From Scolanthus callimorphus (lineage: Eukaryota > Cnidaria > Anthozoa > Actiniaria > Edwardsiidae), in NCBI GenBank assembly GCA_033964015.1, contig CM066920.1:8895912-8959911 (forward strand): DNA of 64,000 bases. Reading direction: 5' to 3'. The position numbers were made by a program, and so were the translations under genes. Shown here piece after piece: positions 20,901-32,357 of the stretch. How positions within the stretch are numbered: the first letter of the stretch is position 1; each line of letters begins with the position of its first letter. The notes under the pieces are model-generated. The model was not told where the DNA came from. It saw only the letters and a list, made by a program, of their open reading frames with translations, and ran no database searches.

Positions 20901-23370
20901 CTCCCCTGCGAGCAGACGAGCCGGGAAGCTCTGGGTACGAGAATGTAAGAACTCTAACTAGGCTTATTGCATTATTGTCTTTATTATTCTTTTCCAAAAT
21001 GCATTCCACAATTCAATATTTGAAATTCAATATTTTGAAATACTTCAAATAGTAATTCTCGGTGAACAGTCAGATATCAAAATGTGAACATAAAACAATT
21101 TTAGCATTGAATTCAGAAAACTGCATTTTTGAAATGAATAATGAAAGCGATAATGCAATAATGAAATAAATGCTTCCACTCTAGCGGGGGACACGCTTCA
21201 TGTCTTTTGACGCAAGACCACACGCTTTTCTCTACACGCTCGTCGTGTGCCCGTGAACATCTTGGTCAAATAAACAGTAATCTTGATCAGACATGAAAAA
21301 TATTAGTTCACGTGAGCTCTAGCAATCCATAAAGTTACCAAGCTTATTTTATAATGCTAATGGTTTAGGAAATAATCTTTTATACGTGAAGTGGCAGGAA
21401 GCCAAGCCTATCGTTTGTCGAGTTCCGAAAACGAAAATACCAGACCACTTGAACCTTAATTACGACTCTGAGTTATTGAAACGCGCTCATCTATCGAGTG
21501 TTTGAAATTACTTCTCAACCGAATGATTTAATGCGGAGAGAAAGAAGGAATAAAATCTCAAAATTCTATGTTTTCCGAGCTCCTCCACGGTTATGATTTT
21601 CTTTGTTCAAACTTGATGAAGTATTAGTGAGTTTGAGAATGATATTTGACAGTGTCGTTATACCTGAATTGTTTCAGGAAGCCAAGCCCTTCCTTTGTTG
21701 AGGTGGAAGGAAAAGAAAAAGAAAACAGTCGCATTATGTAACGAAAACAAACATATGAACCGTGACCGCGCCCGCAGAGGAATGACTCAGCAAAAGGCTA
21801 GCGTGGCTATGAGGAAATAACTAGAGAACCATTCTAAACTGCAACTCAGATGTGCTAATTCAATAAAAGTTAAGTAAAAGACAACTTTAAGAGTTTTTAT
21901 ACATTTATTTGAAATTCTTTGTGTTCAGGATACTACTTATGTTGATGTACAAAGCATTATATGAACACTGAGTATTAGCAAAATTTTAAAGTAGAAGGGG
22001 AAGCTTTTGTCTTTGTTCATTTATTTCCTTTGATAAATATATATTTTTCTTAGATTATTGTCACGTTATCGTGTTCCGTGCAATTCTAGTATTTTTGGCA
22101 TTCTAGTGTCAGTGTTAAAAGGTAACTGTGTCTAGCGCGTCCCACACACTTGATCAACCACCCTTAGCCTTGCTATTTGCAGGCAGTTTGCGTTTTATCT
22201 TGTGTATTTCAAAATAATAACAAAGATTGATTGAAAAGATTGATTGTTTGAAAATTAATCAAAATAACCTAAACTTCTTTCATGACATAGTCGTTTAGAT
22301 GTGCTTGGGCAAATCTCATGATGACTCAAGTGGGATTTTGACCCGGGGGGGGTTCTTCATATGTCGACCTGATAGGGGTGCTCGTCGTATTTTTTAGGGG
22401 TCAAAATCGACTCTCAGGTATTTTTTAGGGGGTATCGGAGAAACATTGTGGCATTCACTAATAAATGGTATTTTTAGGGGTACACAAATGAATGAAAGGG
22501 TCACAAACCAAGCAAAACGTTTTTTGGCTTTCTTTATTCATTTATAGCTCTAAAACAAGCTTGTTTTGAGACGAGAAACAATAAACAATAACAACAAGGT
22601 TTATTGTTGGTATTTTTTAGGGGTCATTTTGTTTTAAAAGGTATTTTTTAGGGGGAGTATTTTTTATGTCCTGGTATTTTTTAGGGTATATTTTCCAATG
22701 TCCCGACGAGCACCCCTATCAATCTTACTTGGAAGAACCCCCCCCGGGGATTTTGACCTTTTCTCGCCTTCCGTTTCCGTCTTCATGATTGTGATTACAC
22801 AATCAATATTGTTGAGTTTATAGAAATATTTCATTATATTCGTTCAGAAACAAGTATCAGCTTTGAAATTATATAACAGCTTGTTTGTCTGAAACTAAAA
22901 TTGGTTGGAACGAGTAAAGAAAGGCTGTTTGCCATTAAGTTATGTGCTATGTGGCGTCCTAACTTTGATCTAGGAATGTGACAAAGGCATTTTTACGAAC
23001 GGTTTATAAAGTATAATAACGACTAATAACGTCCTGAAGTTCTTGTTAATGACTCTTACCGTTTGCTAATAACGTCAATAAGTTGGTTTAAACATCAATA
23101 ATTGATGGTTTATCATCTGCAAGTCAACCGGGAAGAAAATTATCGAAAACGTGCTAACGGGCTTGTGTTATCAAACAAGTTAAACCATGCGTAGTTTTCT
23201 TGCGGTTGACCCAGTCCGATGAATTTCGTTTCGGGTTTAATGGCGCTAACTCAGCCACTGTATACCTACTTTTTCATTGAGAAACGTTCGATCTAGAGGG
23301 AAAGTCTAACTAGGCGACTTACCGTATTGAACAGGCTTGCCGTGAACACAAGTCCCGCCACCGCAGCCAT
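14608..23370 (-). CDS. TNF-receptor-like protein with death domain, copy B
   Basis: Proposed exons: 23,323-23,370 (signal), 15,636-16,536 (ectodomain and membrane) and 14,608-14,954 (death domain), 1,296 nt or 431 residues, with phases 0 and 1 agreeing at both joins. Order: signal peptide residues 1-22, cysteine-rich repeats about 46-164, Ser/Thr/Pro stalk with several N-glycosylation sites to about 258, membrane helix about 261-286, basic stop-transfer KKK, then a cytoplasmic death domain about 335-425. Such receptors bind TNF-family ligands at the plasma membrane and recruit adaptors. The cysteine pattern resembles EDAR/TNFRSF19-type receptors, but this is only by eye. The first exon join is the weakest part; its 6.8-kb intron contains a sulfotransferase-like gene on the same strand. 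Copy A is degraded, so B is probably the working copy. Confidence 0.72.
14955..15635. repeat. receptor intron with 16-bp minisatellite
   Basis: About 15,005-15,390 is a tandem array of CAGGCAGACGAACAGT with 12-bp variants such as CAAGCAAACAGT, some 25 units. Its open plus-strand frame is a by-product of the repeat. The same array begins the window at 1-48 at the matching place of copy A. Confidence 0.9.
15636..16536 (-). CDS. receptor copy B, ectodomain and membrane exon
   Basis: Opens in phase 0 with VTVSSAEKNITGIRC and stays open through GKNVACQVCPPCPPGHEY, where copy A has lost a base. The membrane helix is LFVFSVLISVFLVILVIVGA followed by IAIVYFCCCKKK. Ends ATT GTC G at a GTAGGT donor (phase 1). 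Confidence 0.85.
16540..18715. other. receptor copy B intron, repeats
   Basis: Holds an element of about 430 bp between GGGGTTCCTGTGGTTT (about 16,618-16,633) and its complement (about 17,015-17,030), the duplicated segment at 18,180-18,375 that matches 2,344-2,545 of unit A, and a strong inverted-repeat element at about 18,472-18,656 (ends ACAGCCATTCTCAGTTACAC). I see no exon. Confidence 0.55.
18472..18656. mobile_element. inverted-repeat element, about 185 bp
   Basis: ACAGCCATTCTCAGTTACAC... GGTCGCCGGGAAAAAAGCTT at the left is repeated in reverse complement at the right (AAGCTTTTTTCCCGGCGACC ... GAATGGCTGT), arms about 65 bp. It lies between the sulfotransferase copy B tail and the duplicated 18,180-18,375 segment. 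Confidence 0.85.
18720..19457 (-). pseudogene. sulfotransferase-like gene, copy B, late frameshift
   Basis: Starts at ATG 19,455-19,457 with MKVLCVGLPKTGTKSMAKAL, whose GLPKTGT loop would bind the phosphosulfate of PAPS. FPDAKVVLMTRDEIPWAKSY resembles the 3'-phosphate motif. The frame is open to residue 165, then a G run of three at 18,960-18,962 (four in copy A at 2,648-2,651) shifts it to VPGISF and a stop at 18,945. The family C-terminus is still visible beyond: NVLEGWKPLCDFLG, then, after a 2-nt deletion near 18,870 that restores the frame, ENKQGSKTNNEDANITGKTK and a membrane tail (VGFRLAILVAVFACVFYCIV) ending in TGA at 18,720-18,722. An intact protein would be about 245 residues, anchored by its C-terminus. 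Either a truncated active protein or a young pseudogene. Nested in the receptor intron. Confidence 0.8.
19560..20950. repeat. cluster of CATTCTCG-type elements
   Basis: Several full and partial copies of the element at 11,976-12,296 lie head to head: modules with CCCAGAGCTCCCCGGCTCGT and GGGGAGGCTCTGGTGACA occur near 19,755-19,810, 20,392-20,460, 20,568-20,625, 20,723-20,785 and 20,885-20,945. The best delimited copy is 20,723-20,945. Confidence 0.8.
20723..20945. mobile_element. CATTCTCG-type element with 9-bp duplication
   Basis: Ends CATTCTCGAACCCAGAG and CTCTGGGTACGAGAATG; flanked by TAAGAACTC at 20,714-20,722 and 20,946-20,954, a perfect 9-bp duplication. Confidence 0.9.
20955..23320. 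other. receptor copy B intron, duplicated non-coding sequence
   Basis: Segments near 21,370-21,740 and 22,900-23,320 align with 4,620-4,760 and 5,900-6,340 of unit A. It also contains the GC-ended element at 22,344-22,749. No exon is supported. Confidence 0.55.
22344..22749. mobile_element. CCCGGGG-ended element with 9-bp duplication
   Basis: Begins CGGGGGGGGTTCTTC and ends GAAGAACCCCCCCCGGGG, with internal repeats of TATTTTTTAGGGGTCAAAAT and GGGGTGCTCGTCG. ATTTTGACC is duplicated at 22,335-22,343 and 22,750-22,758. Unit A lacks it at the corresponding place. Confidence 0.88.
23323..23370 (-). CDS. candidate signal-peptide exon of receptor copy B
   Basis: Sixteen codons, MAAVAGLVFTASLFNT, ending in phase 0 at a GTAAG donor. 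Joined to 15,636-16,536 it gives a hydrophobic core followed by NTVTVSSA and then EKN, a reasonable signal-peptide cleavage site. Conserved with 6,348-6,401 in copy A while the sequence around it has drifted, which supports coding function. Confidence 0.5.
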
Positions 23371-23980
23371 AGTTGAAGCTGATTAAGACCCGAGTGTTTT
23401 CCGGTTTATAGACGAACGGAAACCCAGGAAACCTTTGAAATGAAATGAGTTTAGAATAAATATTTGCTGAGAACGAGGGGGTGCGAGAGACGCGAACAAT
23501 TAAACGCGATTTTTCATTCGTAGCGGACGAAGTTGCGCAAGCAGAGTGCTTTGACGATCGATAACGAACTATCCTTTAATAGGCCTAGCGTCAATACTGT
23601 AAATTATTATGTACCTACCTTTACAGTAACTAGGTGTTCCTCTACCTCTTTTCTAATAAGCAATGCCGCAAGGACAGGGGATGGCAAGCCACTAAATGAT
23701 TCATAGGACGATAAGAAGAACCTCCATTCCAGTGACTTTAGACTTTAGACCATCGACGTGTCGGGGATTCCCCGCCTATGCACTATTTTAAAAATTTCCA
23801 ACCTATGATTAGCTGTGAGTAACTAGTAGATCCAGGCTCTTGGCCGGGAAAGCACGTGCGCGGGTGTGCATGAGCTCGAACGTGCGTAATCGGCGTAGTA
23901 TCAACAGGACAGGAGAGTAAATATGTTACCCTTTTGGTCCATATCTGGCACTGTATTCGGAGATTATAAACCAAAAGCAT

Positions 23981-25246
23981 AATCCTGGGCTACCTGTGAT
24001 TTTTGGCTATTTCGAAATTTTATTACATGTCGTAACGCGGGTTACCTGTGTAATTGTTCCAGGCTCTCTCTCTCTCTCTCTCGGGGTCTAAGACAAAGAT
24101 GGCGACCTATACCAGCAACGTTTCCTAAAAAAAATCTGCAAGTGGAGGATTTTTTCGGCGATTTTACGTGTGAAATCAACTAGAAAATGTGAAATTTGTA
24201 GACATCTTTTGAAAAGCTACTTGCGGTGACGTCATCATTGACATTCGTTTGTAATTGAGTGAAAGCGCACAGCGTACGTTCAACAAATACTGAAACGTTT
24301 TATTGAACGACTAAATTGCTTTAATTTGAACTAATTGAGTACGTGCTTGTTTATAGACTGATCAAATGTCGAATGTTCAACTGGCAAACTGGCTGATCGT
24401 ACAATAACCATTCAAATCATATACCCTGTCCGGTATATGTTGAATTTCAGGGGCCCGTTCGAGAATAACTGTCGTTCCCGAAAATCACAAATTGTGAACT
24501 TTTAAGACTGGGCTAAGTAATTCCATTTATTCTTTCATGATTCCCTCCCTCATGTATTATGCCATTCTAACTTGTCTACCCATTGACATTTTCTGCTCAA
24601 AATGGCTCAGACATCAACAGTTTTCATTTAGTCTTATTCCCAACAACATTGCATGCAATGTCTGTCTGTTTGTTTTGTTTTTTTGTTTGTTTGTTTGTTA
24701 ACCTGAATCTCAGCCGCTGCGGTGCACTTTCTATATTCGCTTCTCATCCGCTACGGTAGAGTTCGTTGCCACTTCCTATCTCTGCGTCTGATCAACGTCA
24801 CCAGCTGGTGAAAGAGTTCTATCTGAGAATCACGCGGGGAATATGGACCAATCACAACGAAGCTCTAATTTTCCTACAACTACTTTTGTCCAATCGGAGT
24901 TCAGCTTATATCTGACAAGGAGTTTGGCGCAGATCAACATGCTAGAGACAATTTTCCCTTCAGTTTTTCGAATGAAATCACTCACCAGACTGTTAGAATA
25001 TGGATATGATATCTTCACCTTGTCGTCTAGGCAAAGGAAAGGCAAATGTTCAGCGATTTGAACAGATGAAAGACAAGATTACTCGGCAAGTCGACCTGGC
25101 AGAACACTCGACCCTGTGACGTTGATCAGACTCGGACTATCTGTTTTCAATCTGTTTGTTGCTAAACCCAGTACTATAACCTGTTTGGGACCTTTCGGGA
25201 GATGTCTGATGAGGCATCAGATGTCTGATGCCTTGATCATCTTTGT
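23981..25246. other. intergenic, inverted-repeat remnant and microsatellite
   Basis: A (TC)n run lies at about 24,063-24,082. GTCTGATCAACGTCAC at 24,786-24,801 is mirrored by GTGACGTTGATCAGA at 25,116-25,130, marking an imperfect element of about 345 bp just downstream of the transporter stop. No gene seen. Confidence 0.5.
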
Positions 25247-26160
25247 CTATGTCGGGCATTGGCTTCCATAGAGATGAGCAAAATAACCGTCATTTTTCTT
25301 GAGCAGCTTCTCGGGCTTGTCAAACTCCACAATCCGCCCATTATCTAGAACCATGACTCGATCATAGTCAATAATAGTGCTGAGTCGACTCGGGACAGTA
25401 ATAACGGTGCTGTTTTTAAACTTGGACCGGATAATCTCCTGGACGAGTCGGTCGGTCTTGTAGTCTACACCAGACGTAGCCTCATCGAGAACCAAGATCT
25501 TGGTTCTATAGGCAAGCGCCCTGGCTAAGGCGACCAGCTGCTTCTCGCCCGCGCTAAAATTGGACGAACACTCTACCAAGTCTTGATACAGCTGCTTTGG
25601 TAACATCTCTACCCATGGCTTTAGGTGCACCCTTTCTAATGCTTCCCACACCTCCTTGTCGGTACAGATACCAAACGGGTCTACGTTACAGCGGACATTG
25701 CCGCAGAATATCACGGGGTCCTTGGTGATGACAGCAATTCCGCGGCGGGAGCGCTGAAGATTCATACCCTTGATCTCCACATCGTCTATGATAATCTTAC
25801 CCTCGATCTCAGGCATACGAAAGAGGGCGTGAATCACAGAGCTCTTCCCCGTACCATTTCGTCCCACGATGCCTACTTTCTCTCCAGCGTAGATCGTAAA
25901 GTTCAAATCCTTCAGGACTCGTAGGCCGGTCTTGTCGTACGTAAGAGAGAGATGTTCGCATGTCAGATGTCCCGAGCTCGGCCAGGGGTCATGGGGCTGA
26001 GTTCTGTTCTCGTACCCAGGCTCTGGCTCGATCTGACAGTGATCCAGGACGCGCTGTACTGACGTCATGTAGTTCTCGACATCGAAACACCGCTTGACGC
26101 CATATATGGACATCTCGCAAGCCATTTGAATAGCGTACACGAAAGAGATGCCAGTGAGAG
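25247..26160 (-). CDS. transporter exon 8, NBD2
   Basis: Opens ALTGISFVYAIQMACEMSIY, then NBD2: Walker A GIVGRNGTGKSS, Q-loop VITKDPVIFCGNVRCNVDPF, signature NFSAGEKQLVALARAL, Walker B ILVLDEATSGVD with the catalytic Glu, and the altered H-loop STVITVPSRLSTII. Stop TAG at 25,247-25,249. Confidence 0.93.
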
Positions 26161-29100
26161 CTGCAAGAGGAGGAGTAATAGTTAACAACTATCCCCGAAC
26201 GGGAGGTGAGTAGTGTTGGATATCCACTATTTCAGGAACCAATCAGAGCGCGCGAAATGATTATTTACTGATTTGGTATATGAAAATTTTCTCGAGGCGC
26301 TTACTGAGCCTTCCCTACAAGGCAGGTATTTGATCTCGGCTTGTATGAGGATAGTATGAAGATGGCTTTAGATTGGGAATTTCTCCTGTCAGTTTGCTTT
26401 TGTCAAGCGCCGCCATCCATATAAAAAAATCGAGGCCAAGCAGAAGATGATTTCTTATTTGGCCTGTCATGCTTGCAATTCTAAGCACGTTTTCAAACGT
26501 CTATGCCAAAAACGTTTGCTATCCGCCACGTTTACTTTTTCAGCGCAGACTCGAGTATCTTGCCTGTCGCGTCACGCTTCCTGCTTTGACCCGTTTCCAA
26601 TCCAAAACGAAAAACAAGATGGCGCGCGTGTGACAAGGTGAAGGGTTCTGGTTTTCGGAAACACCCCATTTTGTTAGAAAACTCTTACTTACCAGGTCCG
26701 ATATTCATAAAGTGAGCACCAAACACTACGGCAGCAAGAAACACAACACAGAGTAGATCAATACGGAGGGAGACCCAGGCCTCTACAATCACGGCTGCGC
26801 ATGACGATTGGTTGTGGGAGTCCTGGTACCTAGCCCATCAAAAGGTAATTTAAAATAAATCAGATGACAGACAGGGAATTACGTTTCCCATTTCAGATCA
26901 CGTGGCATTTCCATAAATATTCTCTCTTTTCCTGCTACGCACCGAAAGATACCGGTACATGAATATAATGTTGAAGCATTCAAAACCTTCCTCTTCCCCT
27001 TTTCCCCCTTCACCTCTACCCCTTCTCCTCTACCCCCTTCCCCTCTACTCCCTCCACCTCTACCCCCTTACCCTCTACCCTTTCCCCTCTACCCCCTTCA
27101 CCTTCCCATCTACCCCTTCCCCTCTCTCCCCTTTCTCTTCTCCTCTACCCCCTCCCCTCTGTCCCCTTCCCCTCTGTCCCTTTCCCCTTCCATCCCTTTA
27201 CATTCCCATGCCCTTCCCTTCACTCCCCTCCTCTACCCATCTCATTTCATACCTATACACTTCCTCAGTAAATGCATGCTGCATGTCATGAGTACGGACC
27301 ACCACCAGGCCTTGTAACATCTCCGTGAAATGGTTTACTACAGGAAAGCGGCTACCAACCTCGAGCTTCCGAATCTGACGCGCTGTCTTCAGGTAATAGC
27401 CCCAGAATACCAAGAACAGCACGATCAAAGGGATTGCGAACAGGAATAGACAGTGGTTCATTGATGATGGTAAGAGGATTGCGGTGAGAGTGAAACACAC
27501 TCCTATGGAATTATCGAAAATAAATAGATAAAATAAATGTTGGAGGCCGACTCCACAGCTCTGTAAGCTGAATTACACTGGGTCCTAACGGTGCGCCCCT
27601 GACAGCCGAACGGCCATAAAGCACAGTCAATGGTGGAGGGATTATTACGTCCTCAGTGGTTCTTTTAACGTCCCATCTGAAACTGGGTAGGAGTGAAGTG
27701 AGCTGTGCGTAAGGGAACGCGCGCTGAATATGTTCAAAACAAACTAGACTACACTTGCTGTTCAAAACGTTACAAGTAGTGATTAATGAATTTGGGTGGA
27801 AATACTCTCGATGGAGTTAAATAAGCTGAGGTTAGGATATGAAAAGTTAGTTCGTTTCTAATCACTCCCTTTCACTTTCTCCCCCTAATCCTGTACTGTC
27901 ACATATTTCAAAATTGTGCGATTTGTAGTGCGCCATGTGTGATGGGAAAGGCATGTTCGTATAAACACAGTGGAAGTCCACTGCTTTGACATTGGGTTTT
28001 AGATGCTGGAGGTTTGTTATATTTACATAATTACATCGCAGGCTACAACACATGACTGCATTGTGAAACTTGAAAATATCAGTAACTCTTGAGTTGCGTT
28101 ACCTTGCAAAGCGTCAAGGAAAACACCAGGTAAAATTTCATCCATGGCGCTGACATCTTTAGAAAAGCAGTCTAGAATCTCCGTGCTCATCTGAGAGTCC
28201 TTGTCATAGCTGTTAGCTGGGCCCTTGAGCACGGACTCGAGTAAACGATCGTGGAGGCGGTGGGAGGACCTGAGCACGCTAGAGATAAATATGGTGGCAC
28301 GGATGATGATGAGAAGGAAGGGGCCTGCTACCAGGAGAGCGTAGATATACCACGTGCTGTCGCTTGTCATTAGATTGTAAGGGGTGTGACTGATGTACAA
28401 GAGCCATACGTCTGGTGCAATCAGAACCACTGGAAATGAGAATAGAACAGTTGACAAATTGATCTCGTTTTTCCGTGCTCTGTACAGTGATAGATGTTCT
28501 AACCTGCGAGCCGTCTCTCTAGTGTTTTTTTTTGGGATATGTGATTTTATTTGGCGCGCGGGATTTTTGCGTCGCGGGGGGGAAAGAAGTGAACAGGAAT
28601 CCCGAGAATGCCAGGAATGAAAAATATGCGATGAAAAGAGACTGCAGAGTTCGCGCACTGACAACAATCGCACACTGAAAACTGCGCACTGCCACTGATC
28701 TTGCAAGTCGACGTTGATCTTCAAACTGAACCAGTACCTTGACAGATAAAGAAGAAAATCCCATAAACCAGTACTAATGGCTGCCACATGGCGGCAGTAA
28801 AGTAGCTCCAGTACGCTTTGCACGTGACAGGGCATGGGACACTCTCACTCTCTATCACTCTGCCCACAGGCGATCTAATCACCTCCGCTTCCTCCGAGTC
28901 CGGGAACTCCACTGACTTCCCAGTCCCTCTTCCACCTTTTCCATTACCGACGCTGTGAAGTTTAACGGGTTTGTATCCCAGCATAGGCGACGTAACCTCG
29001 TTTATTATAGTTCCCGATCGCATTGTCAGGATTTGGTCCGCGCGTTCCACGTACAGGAGCTGTCTGCTGACCATTATGCGCAGTCGTTTGGACATCAACC

Positions 29101-32100
29101 CACAGATACATTTGTCAAAAACTTGCTCGGCGAGCTTGGCGTCCATGCCACTGAACGGGTCGTCAAGGAGATATATCTCGGCATCTGCGTACGCAGCTCG
29201 TGCTAGTCCTACGCGGACACGCTGGTCCGGTGTTAGTGGGAAGCCCTGGGCACCAATGATTGTGAGGTCTCCATCGGGAAGTTTTTCAATCACTTTCTGT
29301 GAAAAGAGAAAAGAACAGTATACTGAGTACATCGCTGAATACTCTGTGGCAAAACGACAATCTCAGTCAGTTTCGTGGGCTTCCCCCTGTTTCCCTTGCA
29401 TTTTCATAGGGAGCAGACTTCGTATGTGATAGACATTTATACTCTAGTGGTAAAAGAAAGCGAGGACGAGATATAAAATAGCAAACACATGATGAAAAAT
29501 AGCAAACACATGATGAAAAAAGCGAGGAATCAGATTCAATACCAACCTGAAGACTACAAGCATTCAGTACCGCTTGATATCTGAACGGGTTGAACGGTCG
29601 CCCAAATATGATATTCTCCCTCAGTCCTTCGCTGAATATCGCGGGCTGCTGTGGCACGTACGCCATTCTTCCTTCCTTGATGATACTCCCTTCGGTAAGC
29701 GGTAGCTCGCCAAGTATTGCTGCCAAAAGCGTGGACTTTCCACTCCCCACCGGGCCGTTAATCAGCGTCAACTCCTTTGCATTCGCTCTCATACTCAAAC
29801 CCTGTAACGCCATACCCTTACTGCCCCTCCCCCAGTGACACGTCACGTTGCTAAGCGATACAAACGCATGCGCAATCTCGCCTGCAGAGTCGGCGAACTC
29901 CCTCGAATATTCAGGCACCAACAATCCCTTTTTCCTGACATCGGAATCGATCTTATTTAAGTCTTCAGACGTTAGGTACTGCGAAAACTCGGTTTTAGTC
30001 AAATCAAGGAACGATCGTGACATTACAGACTTTCTTGGGGTTCTTGGCTTGGATTGGAACTCGTCGATTTGTATGAACGACTGTATTCTGCTTGTAGCCT
30101 CGAGGAACTCTCCCACGTACTTAACAGCAGAGGCGAACAGCGAGGAAGACGAGAGACGTATGATGCGCATGAGCGCGATTGTCATGAAGATATTGTAGAT
30201 GGTCAGCGACTCGCCCGTCACTGCTACGGTTGTCAAGGAGACAAACACCGCGATGGTGGTGGCGGTATACAAGAAGGTCGCAAAGGATGATAGGATAGCG
30301 CTTTTCTGACGGATTGCTTGCATTTCTCTCCTGTCAAAAAAAATCGAGAATTACAGTCTGTATAATACACTTGGAAATTGAACTTCGTGGTTCCCAGAGG
30401 TAGACAAAATGTGCACTTTCCGCAACCTTGTATCTGCCTTATTTAGCGGGATTCCTGTGGTTAGGTAGGAGATGTGACGTCACCCGGGACCCTCGGCCGA
30501 GCCCACGCGCTTCCTCGCGGTTCATCCCCAAGCATAGGAATCCCGCGTAGAACATGCACAAGGGACTTGGCTGCACTTTTCGCCGCAGGTAGCCCGCGCG
30601 TATTCGCAGAAAGCGACAACGCTATTTTGGTATGGTAAAACTTACTTCCTATACTTGGCTGCCTTGTCCCTGTAAAGCCATTCCCACGAGTTCATTTTCA
30701 CGTACCGCAAGCTTGACACAACAGCGTTGATAACTGACATACGCCGCTCGGCCCAGTGCTTGATTCGCGCGCGCAGTTTAACACAGATATCCCACATGCC
30801 GACATAGTAACCCAACAGAAACAAGATGAACAGTATGCCCGTCAACGACTGGAAACCAATGAGTTGCCATAGCAATGCACTGACAGCCAGCAACTCTAGA
30901 ACTGCTTGAACGATGAGACCAAACTTAAGGATGACGTCACTCATTCGCTGCGTATCATGGGTTATAAGGGTTAGCGCATGCGCCGTGGTTACCTGCGCCA
31001 TGTCTTTCTGGTTTAGTCTTAGGATCTGTAGAGGGATACAAAACGACGAAACGAGCATGTTACAATAACGCGCATTTTCGCCATTATTTCCTTTGGGAAG
31101 TTAGTTCAAGGCGCCATCAGTATCATTCTCGAATCCAGAGCTCGTTGTTGCTCGTCGACTCGCAGGGGAGGCTCTGGTGACATCCATTTGAGGGCCTTCG
31201 CTGATTGGCTGAAATGGCGCGCACGCGTACATAAAAGTAGTTTAATCTCGCTTTATAAAAACGTATTTGTCAAAACACTGCCATTCGTTCTCCAAGTCGT
31301 CGTTTCAACCTATGCCTTCGACTTGAATGCTCTAAAAGTAATTGGTAGGCATAAAACCACCATTTTCATTTGAGCATGCGTCGGTGGCTGTCACCAGAGC
31401 CTCCCCCGCGAGGTGACGAACCGGGGAGCTCTGGGTACGAGAATGCATCAGTATGGAATGTTTGGCTTAAGCATACAGACCACTCTTTGCGGGAGTCTCT
31501 TTCCGCGAGCGCTGAGTGTCGTCGGATTTCGTAGGCTATCATCCTGTGATAGTTTGGACATATCAAGGGCTCTTACAGCCATTCTCCGGCTCGTCACCTC
31601 GCAGGGAGGCTCTGATGACACCCATTGATACATGCCGCTGAGTGAAAGAACATTCTGCGCATGCCACAACGTTGAAATCAGCCAATCAGCAAATAGCCTC
31701 AAACAAATGTTACCATGGGAGCATCCCCCGCCATGTGACTAGCCGGAGAGCTCTGGGTACGAGAATGTCTTAGAGCTACAATGGTCCATTTAGATGTTAT
31801 ACCGTATTAGTCAAATCACACTAGTGGTCTATTGGCAATGCTGCGTTCTGATTGGTTGAGCTACTAGTAGACTATAAGTTATAGCCTTTAGTAGCGAAAA
31901 GTGTCGGATTTAAAAGCAAGAAAATGGCAAATGACCAGACCAGAAAACGTTTTTGGCTATACAAATTGACCTACAAGTGTGATTTGACTAAAACAATTAT
32001 TCCTCTCGCCCTCATGGACTCTGAGTCAATAGCCCATTCGGGCTCGAGCAATAATTGGTATTAGTCAAATCACACTAGTGGTCTATTATCAATGCTGCGT

Positions 32101-32294
32101 TCTGATTGGTTGAGCTACTAGTAGGCTATAAGTTATAGCCTACTAGTAGCGAAAAGTGTGGGATTTGAAAGCCAGAAAAATGGCAAATGACCAGAACAAA
32201 AACATTTTTTTGGCAATACAAATTGACCTACTAGTGTGATTTGACTAAAACAATTATTCCTCTCGCCCTCATGGCCTCTGAGTCAATAGCCCAT

Positions 32295-32325
<31 letters not shown>

Positions 32326-32326
32326 G

Positions 32327-32357
<31 letters not shown>

